A DNA stretch of 64,000 nucleotides from Microbacterium sp. GCS4 (GCF_001262495.1 NZ_LGYE01000002.1:176368-240367), one strand, 5' to 3'; positions 22,529 to 31,978 are shown, counted from the first letter of the stretch. The notes: a model not told the origin generated them from the sequence alone. A program made the numbers and translations.

Positions 22529-24016
22529 ATGTCCGCGTCGGGTGTCAACGTCAAGGAGGTCCGGTCGCTCGTGCCCGCCCGGATGGACCGGCTGCCGTGG
22601 GCGCGATTCCACTGGATGATCGTCGTCGGCCTCGGGTTCTCCTGGATCCTCGACGGCCTCGAGGTGCAGATCGTCGCCGCGAACGGCTATGCCGCGACGC
22701 TCGGGATGGGCCCGGCCGAGGTCGGCCTCGCCGGCACCTGCTACCTGCTCGGCCAGGTGTTCGGCGCGCTGGTGTTCGGACGCCTCACCGATCGGCTCGG
22801 ACGCAAGAAGCTCTTCATCCTGTCCCTCGCGGTGTACCTCGTGGGCTCCGCGGTCGCGGGCCTCGCGTTCGCGCCCTGGTTCTTCTACATCTGGCGCTTC
22901 GTCGCGGGAGCGGGCATCGGCGGCGAGTACGCGGCGATCAATTCGGCGATCGACGAGATCATCCCGGCGAAGTACCGGGGACGCGTCGACATCGCCATCA
23001 ACGGCACGTACTGGGGAGGCGCGGCACTCGGCGCCGTCGCGAACCTGTTCTTCCTCAACACCGACATCCTGCCCGCCGACATCGGCTGGCGGCTCAGCTT
23101 CTTCCTCGGGCCCGTGCTCGGCATCCTCATCATCTGGCTGCGCCGGCACATCCCGGAGAGCCCGCGCTGGCAGATGACGCACGGACGCGAGGACGAGGCC
23201 GAGCGCAACGTCGACGGGATCGAGCAGCGCATCCGCGAGGAGGGCAAGGAGATCCCGCCGGTCGACGAGTCGAAGGCGATCACGGTCAAGGAGTACGGTC
23301 GGGTGCCGTTCCTCGTGATCGTGAAGGTGCTGTTCCGGAAGTACCCGCGGCGCACACTCGTCGGCATCACGATGATGGTCACGCAGTCGTTCCTGTACAA
23401 CGCGATCTTCTTCACGTATGCGCTCGTGCTCGAGAACTTCTACGACACGCCACCGGCATCCGCCTCGCAGTACTTCATCATCTTCGCGATCGGCAATCTC
23501 GCGGGTGCTCTCCTCCTCGGGCACTTCTTCGATACGTGGGGACGGCGGCGGATGCTGTTCGCGACCTATGTGCTCGCGGGATCGATCCTGCTCGTGAGCG
23601 CGTTCCTGTTCCACGCCGGGGTGCTGAACGCCGGGACGCACACGGCGTTCTGGTGCGCCTCCTTCTTCTTCGCCTCGGCGGGGGCCTCGGCCGCGTACCT
23701 CACGGTGAGCGAGATCTTCCCGCTCGAGCTGCGCAGCCAGGTGATCTCCTACGTGTTCTCGATCGGGCAGCTCGTGGGCGCGATCGCCCCCGTGCTGTAC
23801 GGGGCGCTGATCGGCGAGAGCGCCGAGACCGGCGATCGCGGCCCGCTGTTCTGGGGTTATGTGCTGGGCGCGGGGATCATGATCGTCGGCGGCGTCGTGT
23901 GCGGCGTGTTCGGTGTCAGCGCGGCAGGCAAGTCGCTCGAGGACATCGCGGATCCGCTGTCGCTCGTGGATCCGCCGGAGAAGGGGGTCACGCCCGACGC
24001 GCCCTCCGGCCGGTGA
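22529..24016 (+). CDS. MFS transporter, sugar/metabolite:H+ symporter type
   Basis: A 495-residue membrane protein with twelve predicted helices. The MFS signature FGRLTDRLGRKKLF lies between helices 2 and 3 (around 80-93), and the related DTWGRRRML occurs after helix 8. A charged central loop lies around residues 215-255. It resembles the sugar porter and aromatic-acid:H+ symporter groups, including the PESPRW-like motif IPESPRW after helix 6. GAAGGAGG precedes the ATG. It stands just upstream of the alditol oxidase, so a polyol or sugar substrate is plausible. Confidence 0.88.
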   Translation: MSASGVNVKEVRSLVPARMDRLPWARFHWMIVVGLGFSWILDGLEVQIVAANGYAATLGMGPAEVGLAGTCYLLGQVFGALVFGRLTDRLGRKKLFILSLAVYLVGSAVAGLAFAPWFFYIWRFVAGAGIGGEYAAINSAIDEIIPAKYRGRVDIAINGTYWGGAALGAVANLFFLNTDILPADIGWRLSFFLGPVLGILIIWLRRHIPESPRWQMTHGREDEAERNVDGIEQRIREEGKEIPPVDESKAITVKEYGRVPFLVIVKVLFRKYPRRTLVGITMMVTQSFLYNAIFFTYALVLENFYDTPPASASQYFIIFAIGNLAGALLLGHFFDTWGRRRMLFATYVLAGSILLVSAFLFHAGVLNAGTHTAFWCASFFFASAGASAAYLTVSEIFPLELRSQVISYVFSIGQLVGAIAPVLYGALIGESAETGDRGPLFWGYVLGAGIMIVGGVVCGVFGVSAAGKSLEDIADPLSLVDPPEKGVTPDAPSGR

Positions 24017-24040
24017 GCCGTGCCTCGGTATCCTGGCGCG

Positions 24041-25300
24041 ATGGCTTCCGAACGGAACTGGGCAGGCAACATCGAGTACCGCGCCGCACGGGTGGAGCAC
24101 CCGGCGTCGCCCGATCAGCTGCAGGAGCTCCTCGCGCAGGGGGGAGCGGTGCGGATGCTGGGCTCCCGCCACAGCTTCAACACGCTGGCCGATACGGACG
24201 GGACGCTGATCGCCCTCGACCGGATGCCGACCGTGTTCGAGGTGAGCCCCGAACGTGACGCGGTTCGGGTGAGCGGCGCGCTGCGCTACGGAGACCTCGC
24301 TCCGCTGCTGGATGCCGAGGGGCTGGCGCTCGCGAACCTCGCCTCTCTCCCGCACATCTCGATCGCGGGTGCGGTCGCGACGGGCACGCACGGCTCCGGC
24401 GACGCCCTCGGCTCACTGGCGACGGCGGTGCGCGCCCTCACGATCATGACTCCCGCCGGGGAGACGCGGAGTCTCGCGCGCGGCGACGAGGATTTCGACG
24501 GCGCGGTCGTGAGCCTCGGGGCGCTCGGAGCGGTGATCGACGTCACGCTCGACGTCGAACCCGCCTACGAGGTCGCCCAGCACGTGTTCGAGGGGCCGTC
24601 GTGGGACGCGATCCTCCGTGACTTCGACGAGGTCACCGGCATCGGCACGAGCGTCAGCATCTTCTCGACCTGGGAGCGCACCGACGTCGCGGACCAGATC
24701 TGGGTCAAGCAGCGGCTGCCCGAGGCGCGCGAGATCACCCGCGCCGACCTGTTCTCGCGCCTCGACGCACAGCCGGCTGCTGTGAAGCGGCATCCGATCC
24801 TCGGCGTCGATCCGGTCGCGTGCACCGAGCAGGGCGGCGAGCCGGGTCGGTGGTTCGAGCGCCTGCCGCACTTCCGGCTCGAGTTCACGCCGTCGGCCGG
24901 AGCGGAGCTGCAGAGCGAGTATCTCGTGCCGCGCTCCGATGCCGTCGAGGCCATCCAGGTCGTCCGCACGCTCGCGGGGCAGATCGCGCCTCTGCTGCTC
25001 GTGAACGAGATCCGTACGGTCAGGGGCGACGGGCTGTGGCTGAGCTCGTCGTACGAGACGGATGCCGTCGGCATCCACTTCACCTGGAAGCCCGACGAGG
25101 ACGCGGTGCGTGCGTTCCTGCCGACCCTCGAGGCGGCACTGCCCGGCACGGCACGACCGCACTGGGGCAAGGTCTCCACGCTCGACGGCGCCGAGGTGCG
25201 GTCGCGGTACCCGCGCTTCGACGACTTCGCCGCACTCGCGGCGCGCTACGATCCCGAGCGCCGGCTCGTGAACCCCTACCTGCAGCGTCTGGACCTCTGA
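24041..25300 (+). CDS. FAD-linked alditol (xylitol/sorbitol) oxidase
   Basis: A 419-residue VAO/PCMH-type flavoprotein. GSRHSFN (around residue 43) supplies the histidine that in Streptomyces alditol oxidase carries covalent FAD. The FAD-binding domain continues with ISIAGAVATGTHGSG, and a D-arabinono-lactone-oxidase-type C-terminal domain ends in RLVNPYLQRL. It probably oxidises xylitol, sorbitol or similar alditols to aldoses with O2, giving H2O2. The ATG at 24041 is 6 bp after TATCCT and lacks a ribosome site, so the mRNA may be leaderless. Confidence 0.87.
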   Translation: MASERNWAGNIEYRAARVEHPASPDQLQELLAQGGAVRMLGSRHSFNTLADTDGTLIALDRMPTVFEVSPERDAVRVSGALRYGDLAPLLDAEGLALANLASLPHISIAGAVATGTHGSGDALGSLATAVRALTIMTPAGETRSLARGDEDFDGAVVSLGALGAVIDVTLDVEPAYEVAQHVFEGPSWDAILRDFDEVTGIGTSVSIFSTWERTDVADQIWVKQRLPEAREITRADLFSRLDAQPAAVKRHPILGVDPVACTEQGGEPGRWFERLPHFRLEFTPSAGAELQSEYLVPRSDAVEAIQVVRTLAGQIAPLLLVNEIRTVRGDGLWLSSSYETDAVGIHFTWKPDEDAVRAFLPTLEAALPGTARPHWGKVSTLDGAEVRSRYPRFDDFAALAARYDPERRLVNPYLQRLDL

Positions 25301-25400
25301 GCGGAGCGGCGCCCGGCGGGGGTGGACGCGGGCCGCTCCCGACGCGAGACTGGACCCAGTGCCCGGGCAGCGCGCTCGGCATCGAGACGGAGGAGCGGAC

Positions 25401-25976
25401 ATGACACGCAGGGTCGGATACTTCGTCGGCAGCCTGTCGTCGACATCCATCAACCGGATCCTCGCGACGGCCCTGATCGAGTTGGCGCCGCGGGATCTGG
25501 AGTTCTTCGAGATCCCGATCCGCGACCTGCCGCTGTACAGCCAGGACTACGACGAGTCGTATCCGCCGGAGGCGGTGGCGCTCAAGGAGGCGATCGACTC
25601 GGCCGACGCGGTGCTGTTCGTCACACCGGAGTACAACCGGTCGATCCCCGGCGGGCTCAAGAACGCGATCGACTGGGCCTCCCGCCCCTGGGGGCAGAAC
25701 TCGTTCGACCACATCCCGGCCGCGGTCATCGGCGCCTCGGTCGGCGCGATCGGCACCGCCGTCGCACAGCAGAGCCTGCGCGGCGTGCTGAGCTTCTGCA
25801 ACGCCCGGCAGATGACGGCGCCCGAGGCGTACGTCCGCTTCGTGCCCGAGCACTACGCCGAGGACGGCACGGTCACGCACTCCGACACGGCCGACTTCCT
25901 CCGCGGGTTCATGAGCGAGTTCCGCGACCACATCGAGCGCGTGCTGACCGTGCTCCCGCGCGACACCGACAGCTGA
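25401..25976 (+). CDS. NAD(P)H-dependent FMN/quinone reductase
   Basis: A 191-residue flavodoxin-like protein of the NADPH-dependent FMN reductase family. It has the FMN phosphate loop VGSLSSTSINR (around 9-19) and the signature TPEYNRSIPGGLKNAIDW (around 76-93). It probably reduces quinones, azo compounds or free FMN in the cytoplasm. GGAGGAG lies 6 bp before the ATG at 25401, which fixes the start. It follows the alditol oxidase by 100 bp and converges with the SDR epimerase gene. Confidence 0.88.
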   Translation: MTRRVGYFVGSLSSTSINRILATALIELAPRDLEFFEIPIRDLPLYSQDYDESYPPEAVALKEAIDSADAVLFVTPEYNRSIPGGLKNAIDWASRPWGQNSFDHIPAAVIGASVGAIGTAVAQQSLRGVLSFCNARQMTAPEAYVRFVPEHYAEDGTVTHSDTADFLRGFMSEFRDHIERVLTVLPRDTDS

Positions 25977-26009
25977 CGCTCAGGTGCGCGCTCAGACGTG
26001 GTCGAGCGC

Positions 26010-26855
26010 TCAGACGTGGTCGCGCCAGGAGTGCTGCGGCTCGTAGCCCAGCATCCGCCGCGCCTTGTCGATCGACAGTAGGGTCTCGTTCGCTCCCACC
26101 TCGCGCCCCACGGGCACGTCGGGGAAGACCTCGGCGAGCAGCTCGGCGTTCGGCCGGGACATGACCGTGTCGGCCGCGGCGATGATGTACTGCTCGAACC
26201 CCGGCGGCGCGACCTCGAGCGCCCGCTGCACGGCCTGGGCGCCGTCGCGCGCGTCGATGTAGCCCCACAGGTTCCACTTGCGCCGCAGGGCATCGGCGTC
26301 GAATGAGGGGAACTCGGCGTAATCCTCGGGCACCATGACGTTCGAGAACCGCAGGGCCGTGATCGACAGGTCGGGGTGCCAGCGCACGAGCTCGGTCGCC
26401 AGGCGCTCCTCGAGCGTCTTCACGAGCGAGTACACCGACTCGGGCCGGGGCGGGTACTCCTCGTCGACGGGGACGTACGGCGGGGGCACGTCGAACGGGA
26501 GGCCGAGCACGGTCTCGCTGGACGCGTAGACGATGCGGCGGATGCCGAGGCGCACGGCCGCCCAGAACACGTTGAACGTCGCCGGCATGTTGTTGTGGAA
26601 GGTCGCGACGTCGCTGCGGATGCCCGGTGCCGGGATCGCCCCCAGGTGCACGACCGCGTCGATGCCGTCGTGCCGGTCGCCGACCGCGGTGAGGGCGTCG
26701 ACGACCTGTCCGTAATCGGTGAGGTCGACCTGCACGAAACCGGGGCCCCGTTCGCCCGCGACGTCCATGCCGACGACGTCGATGCCCGCGGCGCGCAGCT
26801 CGCGGGCGACGACGGTGCCGAGCTTTCCCGATGATCCGGTGAGTGCGATGCGCAT
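26010..26855 (-). CDS. NAD(P)-dependent extended SDR (epimerase/uronate dehydrogenase-like)
   Basis: A 281-residue extended short-chain dehydrogenase with GSSGKLG (8-14) for dinucleotide binding, the acidic end of beta-2 at D37 (favouring NAD+), a VYASSET serine segment and YSLVK (around 143-147) as the catalytic Tyr/Lys. Members include UDP-sugar epimerases and uronate dehydrogenases; I cannot choose between them. Divergent from the mutarotase gene across 57 bp. Confidence 0.82.
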   Translation of the reverse strand: MRIALTGSSGKLGTVVARELRAAGIDVVGMDVAGERGPGFVQVDLTDYGQVVDALTAVGDRHDGIDAVVHLGAIPAPGIRSDVATFHNNMPATFNVFWAAVRLGIRRIVYASSETVLGLPFDVPPPYVPVDEEYPPRPESVYSLVKTLEERLATELVRWHPDLSITALRFSNVMVPEDYAEFPSFDADALRRKWNLWGYIDARDGAQAVQRALEVAPPGFEQYIIAAADTVMSRPNAELLAEVFPDVPVGREVGANETLLSIDKARRMLGYEPQHSWRDHV

Positions 26856-26912
26856 GTCACCAGCGTGGCATGCCGACAGGGGGCGCGGGCCGTTCGGCAT
26901 ACACTCGTCGGC

Positions 26913-27836
26913 GTGAGTGTTTCGACGACGTCCGCGGCTCGGCCGCGCTCCGGCCGCCAGCTGACGATCGCCGGGCACGGCTACGAGGCGGCGATCGCGA
27001 GCGTCGGGGCGACCCTCCGTTCCCTGACCTTCGCCGGGCGCGACCTCGTCGTGCCGTTTGCGGCCGACGAGGTGCGGCCGGCCTACCGCGGGGCGACGCT
27101 CGCGCCCTGGCCCAACCGGATCGTCGACGGGCGCTACACGTTCGGCGGCGTCGAGCATCGGCTGCCGCTCACCGAGCCTGAGCGCGGTCACGCGCTGCAC
27201 GGCCTCATCGCCTGGACCGAGTTCGACGACCGTGTGGTCTCCGACGACCGGGTCGTGCTGGCCGGGGTGATCGAACCCCAGACCGGCTACCCCTTCCGCG
27301 TGGAGGTGGAGGTCGAGTACCGCCTCGACGCCCACGGTCTCACGCAGACCGTGACAGGTCACAACCTCGGGACGGATGCTGCGCCGTGGGGCGTCGGTCC
27401 GCACCCGTACCTCGTGGCCGGCGGCGGGCGCGTGGACGATTGGACGCTGACGCTGCCGGCATCCTCGGTGCTCACGGTGACACCGGATCGGCTGTCTCCG
27501 GTCGCGGTCGAGCCCGTCTCGGAGCATCCGGAGTGGGACTTCCGTGCGCCGCGCGTGCTCGGCGACGTCTTCGTCGACCACGCCTTCACGCGGCTGTCGC
27601 GGACCGACGCGGTCGCCGAGGTGCGCCTCGTGACGGACGGCGGGACCGGTGTCGCGATGCGGTTCGACGAGCGCTGTCCCTGGGTGCAGGTGCACACGGC
27701 GGACGATTCCGATCGCATCGGCCTCGCCGTCGAACCGATGACCTGCCCACCCGACGCCTTCAACTCGGGAACGGACCTCGTGGTCGTCGAGCCGGGCGCC
27801 GCGCACGCGGCATCCTGGACGATCTCCGCGATCTGA
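26913..27836 (+). CDS. Aldose 1-epimerase (mutarotase) family protein
   Basis: A 307-residue beta-sandwich mutarotase. PWPNRIVDGRY (around 65-75), the histidine in RGHALHGL, VGPHPYL and the glutamate in GLAVEPMTCPPDAFN correspond to the catalytic and sugar-binding motifs. It interconverts sugar anomers in the cytoplasm. The GTG at 26913 stands 7 bp after TACACT, again a probable leaderless start. No sugar kinase is adjacent, so the sugar is unknown. Confidence 0.9.
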   Translation: MSVSTTSAARPRSGRQLTIAGHGYEAAIASVGATLRSLTFAGRDLVVPFAADEVRPAYRGATLAPWPNRIVDGRYTFGGVEHRLPLTEPERGHALHGLIAWTEFDDRVVSDDRVVLAGVIEPQTGYPFRVEVEVEYRLDAHGLTQTVTGHNLGTDAAPWGVGPHPYLVAGGGRVDDWTLTLPASSVLTVTPDRLSPVAVEPVSEHPEWDFRAPRVLGDVFVDHAFTRLSRTDAVAEVRLVTDGGTGVAMRFDERCPWVQVHTADDSDRIGLAVEPMTCPPDAFNSGTDLVVVEPGAAHAASWTISAI

Positions 27837-27853
27837 CGTCCGCCCTCTCCCCG

Positions 27854-27920
27854 CCCGTCTATTTCTGCCGAACGGCACGAATAGGGCTCCTCAACCGTGC
27901 ATTCGCCAGAAACAGACGGG
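27854..27920. repeat. Palindromic intergenic element, copy B
   Basis: CCCGTCTATTTCTG (27854-27867) faces CAGAAACAGACGGG (27907-27920), 13 of 14 complementary. It fills the gap between the convergent mutarotase and ABM-protein genes, where it may terminate both. Confidence 0.85.
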
Positions 27921-27941
27921 CAGTACGGGCAGGGTGGGGCG

Positions 27942-28526
27942 CTAGCGGGCGAGCCAGCGGCGCAGCGCGCGCGTGACCCAGGGCAGCACCCAGTAGGTCA
28001 TGATGGGCGTGAGCACCAGCGTCGTGGCGAGCACGCGCAACCAGATCGGCAGCTCGTTGAAGCCCGGGACAGGGCTCATGGCGTACGTGAACACCAGGTT
28101 CACGGGGAAGAATCCGAGCCAGATCGACACGGCCTGCTTCCACCGCGGGGGAGCCTTCACGATGGCACCAGCGGCCGTCCCCTCGGCGGTCTGCACCGTG
28201 ATCGACCCCGTCGCGGGTTCGTCGAACCACCCCTCGATGCCGCTGCGTCGGCGGGAGCGCTCGCTCAGCACGAGGCCCTCTCCGGTGGCCAGCCAGGCCG
28301 CGCGCTCGGCGGAGTCCTCCCAGGCCACGAGCGTGTCCTCGTCGGCGAACCGGTACAGCATGTGCCAGACATGCGAGTCGGCGCCGGCGCGCACCCAGCC
28401 GGATCCGAGGAATCCCGGATACGTGTTCGCCTTGTTCACCCCGCGCTGCACCCACTCGGTGGTCTCGGCGATGCGCGTCGGGTCGACCTCGCGGCGGATG
28501 GACACGGTGATGGAGTCGCTGGACAT
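27942..28526 (-). CDS. Membrane-anchored ABM-superfamily protein
   Basis: A 194-residue protein. Residues 5-100 form an antibiotic-biosynthesis-monooxygenase-like domain (SITVSIRREVDPTRIAETTEW through HVWHMLYRFADEDTLVAWEDS). After a linker come two membrane helices (about 133-155 and 163-185) and a basic tail. This matches the COG3224-type arrangement of an ABM domain tethered to the membrane. The ATG at 28526 is preceded by GAGGATC. Possible roles are quinone or haem-related oxidation; none is shown by the sequence. Confidence 0.8.
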   Translation of the reverse strand: MSSDSITVSIRREVDPTRIAETTEWVQRGVNKANTYPGFLGSGWVRAGADSHVWHMLYRFADEDTLVAWEDSAERAAWLATGEGLVLSERSRRRSGIEGWFDEPATGSITVQTAEGTAAGAIVKAPPRWKQAVSIWLGFFPVNLVFTYAMSPVPGFNELPIWLRVLATTLVLTPIMTYWVLPWVTRALRRWLAR

Positions 28527-28655
28527 GGCGGATCCTCGGGAGAGCACGGCCCGGGTCTCGGGCGCATCGGCAGGGGGCGGCGCCAGGGTGCGGGCGCCTA
28601 TCGATCGTACGTCGGATGCGGCGCCCGCTCGCGCGCACGGGGTCACAATGGAGTC

Positions 28656-29843
28656 ATGAGCGCGCGCAACGAAGCCGTCCTGATCGACGTCGTCCGCACC
28701 CCGGTGGGTCGGGGCAAGCCCGGAGGGATGCTGTCGGGAGTGCACCCCGTCGACCTCGCCGCCGGTGCACTCGCGGCGATCCTCACCCGCAACGGACTCG
28801 AGTCGCGCCAGATCGACGACGTGCTCCTCGGCTGCGTGAGCCAGGTCGGCGAGCAGTCGTCGAATATCGCGAGGCAGGCCGTGCTCGCCGCCGGCTTCGA
28901 CGAGGCCGTGCCTGCCGCGACCATCGACCGGCAGTGCGGGTCGAGCCAGCAGGCCGTGCATTCCGCGGCGCAGGGCATCATCGCAGGGTCATACGACGCC
29001 GTGATCGTGGGCGGCGTGGAGTCGATGAGCCGCGTGCCGCTCGGATCGTCGTCGGCCGTCGCCGGAAGCCCGATGTCGCCACGGCTGCGGGCTCGCTATC
29101 CCGATGGGCTCGTGAACCAGGGCGTCTCCGCCGAGCTCATCGCGCAGCGCTGGGGCCTCGACCGCGACGCCCTCGACGCGTACGCCGAGGAGTCGCATCG
29201 GCGTGCCGCCGCCGCGTGGGACGAGGGGTTCTTCGACCGCACGGTGATCGCGGTGGACGAGGCTCCTGACGCTGCGAGGGATGAGACCGTGCGAGCCGGC
29301 ACCACGGCATCCGCTCTGGCCGGTCTGTCGCCGGCGTTCCGTACCGATGCGCTGGCCGAGCGCTTCCCCGAGATCGACTGGCGCATCACCCCGGGCAACT
29401 CCTCGCCGCTCACCGACGGGGCCTCGGCCGCGCTGCTGATGAGCGCCGACCGCGCGGAGCAGCTGGACCTGGCACCGCGGGCGCGGTTCCGCGCCTTCAC
29501 GGTCGTGGGCGACGACCCGCTGATGATGCTCACCGGCCCGATCCCCGCCACGCGACGCATCCTCGAGCGCGCGGGACTCTCGATCGACGACCTCGACGCC
29601 TACGAGGTCAACGAGGCGTTCGCCTCGGTGCCGCTCGCGTGGGCCGCCGAGGTCGGGGCGGATGCCGCGAAGCTCAACCTCCGGGGCGGGGCGATCGCGC
29701 TCGGCCACGCGCTCGGATCCTCGGGCACGCGCCTGCTCGGCACGCTCGTCGACCACCTCGAGGCCACGGGCGGCCGTCTCGGCCTGCAGACCATGTGCGA
29801 GGGCGGCGGCATGGCGAACGCCCTGATCGTCGAGCACCTCTAG
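28656..29843 (+). CDS. Thiolase (acetyl-CoA acetyltransferase family)
   Basis: A 395-residue cytoplasmic thiolase. The acyl-accepting cysteine is C94 (IDRQCGSS), with NEAFA, GGAIALGHALGSSGTR and the second cysteine in MCEGGGMANA near the C-terminus. It either condenses two acetyl-CoA or cleaves 3-ketoacyl-CoA; the sequence does not separate degradative from biosynthetic types. No beta-oxidation partner is adjacent. The start is 6 bp after CACAAT with only a poorly spaced GGAG, so a leaderless mRNA is likely. A strong terminator follows. Confidence 0.92.
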   Translation: MSARNEAVLIDVVRTPVGRGKPGGMLSGVHPVDLAAGALAAILTRNGLESRQIDDVLLGCVSQVGEQSSNIARQAVLAAGFDEAVPAATIDRQCGSSQQAVHSAAQGIIAGSYDAVIVGGVESMSRVPLGSSSAVAGSPMSPRLRARYPDGLVNQGVSAELIAQRWGLDRDALDAYAEESHRRAAAAWDEGFFDRTVIAVDEAPDAARDETVRAGTTASALAGLSPAFRTDALAERFPEIDWRITPGNSSPLTDGASAALLMSADRAEQLDLAPRARFRAFTVVGDDPLMMLTGPIPATRRILERAGLSIDDLDAYEVNEAFASVPLAWAAEVGADAAKLNLRGGAIALGHALGSSGTRLLGTLVDHLEATGGRLGLQTMCEGGGMANALIVEHL

Positions 29844-29857
29844 CCGCCCGAGACGGA

Positions 29858-29893
29858 GAAGACCCCCGCCGACCCGATTCGGCGGGGGTCTTC
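29858..29893 (+). terminator. Terminator after thiolase
   Basis: A perfect 15-bp stem (29858-29872 with 29879-29893) and 6-base loop, beginning 15 bp after the stop. It contains GACCCCCGCC/GGCGGGGGTC. Confidence 0.88.
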
Positions 29894-29949
29894 GCGGCGG
29901 TGACACCGCGACGGGAGCAGAGGCTCACCGTGACGCGCGGATGACGTGA

Positions 29950-30273
29950 CTACCCGATCCGGTCTGAGTCCTGTGTCCGCGCATCAGCAGTTGTAGTCGG
30001 CGGAGATGTCCGGCCGGTGAACGGGCGGAGAACACCCCGAGGGCCGTCGCACTTCAGAGCCGCCGCCAGAGCGACTCCCGTCAGACCCAGCGTGCCGGCG
30101 CCCAGGAGGACGAGCCCTGCAGGCCAGACGTCGAGAGTCGCTTGGAGGAACTGCGAGGTCCCGTCGGCGTTCCAGAACGACACCGTCGGGTTCGCCATGA
30201 GCACGATTCCGGCGATCGTCGAGACGATGGGTACCGTCCACGCCATTCCCCAGGCCAGCAGTCTCACACTCAT
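29950..30273 (-). CDS. Small two-helix membrane protein of unknown function
   Basis: About 107 residues with two hydrophobic helices (residues 3-26, MSVRLLAWGMAWTVPIVSTI onward; and about 50-72, GLVLLGAGTLGLTGVALAAA), a short polar loop with FWNADGTSQF, and a hydrophilic C-terminus rich in Thr/Pro/Asp. The ATG at 30273 is preferred because a G-rich GGGGGCGGG precedes it; an upstream ATG at 30297 is the alternative. I do not recognise the family. It lies alone between the thiolase terminator and the mmsA promoter region. Confidence 0.6.
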   Translation of the reverse strand: MSVRLLAWGMAWTVPIVSTIAGIVLMANPTVSFWNADGTSQFLQATLDVWPAGLVLLGAGTLGLTGVALAAALKCDGPRGVLRPFTGRTSPPTTTADARTQDSDRIG

Positions 30274-30390
30274 TCCCGCCCCCGCATGTGTATTCATATG
30301 TCATCACAATGTCTTTGATCGACGCCACCACATGCCGGTATTCAGCACTGCATCACCCCATGCTGTCCTGCTGTCCGTGCGTTGTGCTGA

Positions 30391-30414
30391 ATTTACTTGG
30401 ATACCCTAGTAAAT
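30391..30414. promoter_or_regulatory. Candidate operator ATTTACT-N10-AGTAAAT upstream of mmsA
   Basis: Seven-base inverted arms (30391-30397 and 30408-30414) in an AT-rich pocket. A plausible -10 box TATGAT follows (30430-30435), so the dyad overlaps the -35 region. TetR- or GntR-type control of valine catabolism is likely, but no regulator is adjacent. Confidence 0.5.
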
Positions 30415-30473
30415 CCACGGATGCCGAAGTATGATCGCAATGTGCCAATGACGGCCCGAAGGGACAACGCACA

Positions 30474-31973
30474 ATGACTCGTACTATCCCGCATTTCGTA
30501 GGCGGAAAGCCCGTGACTCCGGACTCCGGACGCTTCGCGGACGTCTTCGACCCCAGCAGCGGAGCCGTGCAGGCCCGCGTGCCGCTCGCGTCCGCCGACG
30601 AGGTGCGCGAGGTGATCGCGAACGCCGAGGCCGCCCAGGCCGACTGGGCCGCGACCAACCCGCAGAAGCGCGCCCGCGTGCTCCTGCGCTTCCTCGATCT
30701 GGTGCAGCGCGAGATGCAGTCGCTCGCCGAGCTGCTCGCGAGCGAACACGGCAAGACCGTCGACGACGCCAAGGGCGACATCCAGCGCGGACTCGAGGTC
30801 ATCGAGTTCGCCGCCGGTGCGCCGCATCTCCTCAAGGGCGAGTACTCGACCGGAGCCGGCGCCGGCATCGACGTGTACTCGATGCGGCAGCCGCTCGGCG
30901 TCGTCGCCGCGATCACGCCGTTCAACTTCCCGGCGATGATCCCGCTGTGGAAGGCCGGGCCCGCACTCGCCGCCGGCAACGCCGTCGTGCTCAAGCCCAG
31001 CGAGCGCGACCCCTCGGTACCGGTCCGTCTCGCCGAGCTGTTCCTCGAGGCCGGTCTGCCCGCAGGGGTGCTCAACGTCGTGCACGGTGACAAGGAGGCG
31101 GTCGACGCACTGCTCACCGACGACCGCATCCGCGCCGTCGGCTTCGTCGGCTCGACGCCGATCGCCGAGTACATCTACGCCACCGCCGCCGCGCACGGCA
31201 AGCGCGCGCAGTGCTTCGGCGGAGCCAAGAACCACATGATCGTGATGCCCGACGCCGACCTCGACCAGGCCGTCGACGCGCTCATCGGCGCGGGCTACGG
31301 CTCGGCGGGCGAGCGCTGCATGGCGATCTCGGTCGCGGTTCCGGTCGGCCAGGAGACGGCGGATGCTCTCGCCGCGAAGCTCCTCGAACGCGTCGCGCAA
31401 CTGCGCGTGGGCCCTTCGCTCGCCGCGGACGTCGACTACGGTCCGCTCGTGACCCGCGCGGCGGTCGAGCGCGTGGAGGGTTACATCCAGCAGGGCGTCG
31501 ACGAGGGGGCGACGCTGCTCGCCGACGGGCGCGGCTTCACGGTCGCAGGTCACGAGGAGGGCTTCTACCTCGGCCCGACGCTGTTCGACCACGTCACCAC
31601 CGACATGGCGATCTACCGAGAGGAGATCTTCGGTCCGGTGCTGGTGATCGCCCGCGCGGACGACTACGAGCAGGCGCTGCGCATGGCGTCCGAGCACGAG
31701 TTCGGCAACGGCGTCGCGATCTTCACGCGTGACGGCGACGCGGCTCGCGATTTCGCCGCCCGCGTGGAGGTCGGCATGGTCGGCGTGAACGTGCCCATTC
31801 CCGTGCCGATCGCGTACTACACGTTCGGCGGATGGAAGCGGTCGGGCTTCGGCGACCTCAACCAGCACGGCGCCGACGCGTTCCGCTTCTACACGAAGAC
31901 CAAGACCGTCACGAGCCGATGGCCGAGCGGCATCAAGGACGGCGCCAGCTTCGTCATCCCGACCATGCACTGA
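30474..31973 (+). CDS. mmsA: CoA-acylating methylmalonate-semialdehyde dehydrogenase
   Basis: A 499-residue aldehyde dehydrogenase. The nucleophile is C282 in AGERCMAIS, the signature of the CoA-dependent MmsA subgroup, with TPFNFPAMIPLW near residue 145. It converts (methyl)malonate semialdehyde to propionyl-CoA or acetyl-CoA in valine and inositol catabolism. GAAGGGA precedes the ATG. It is first in an operon with isobutyryl-CoA-type dehydrogenase, mmsB and an enoyl-CoA hydratase, and the propionyl-CoA it makes would feed the prp operon 10 kb away. Confidence 0.94.
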   Translation: MTRTIPHFVGGKPVTPDSGRFADVFDPSSGAVQARVPLASADEVREVIANAEAAQADWAATNPQKRARVLLRFLDLVQREMQSLAELLASEHGKTVDDAKGDIQRGLEVIEFAAGAPHLLKGEYSTGAGAGIDVYSMRQPLGVVAAITPFNFPAMIPLWKAGPALAAGNAVVLKPSERDPSVPVRLAELFLEAGLPAGVLNVVHGDKEAVDALLTDDRIRAVGFVGSTPIAEYIYATAAAHGKRAQCFGGAKNHMIVMPDADLDQAVDALIGAGYGSAGERCMAISVAVPVGQETADALAAKLLERVAQLRVGPSLAADVDYGPLVTRAAVERVEGYIQQGVDEGATLLADGRGFTVAGHEEGFYLGPTLFDHVTTDMAIYREEIFGPVLVIARADDYEQALRMASEHEFGNGVAIFTRDGDAARDFAARVEVGMVGVNVPIPVPIAYYTFGGWKRSGFGDLNQHGADAFRFYTKTKTVTSRWPSGIKDGASFVIPTMH

Positions 31974-31978
31974 CCCTT

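Noticed and set aside
22487..24391. Long minus-strand frame opposite the MFS gene
   Set aside because: Arg/Asp/Glu-rich shadow; the plus strand encodes a clear twelve-helix transporter.
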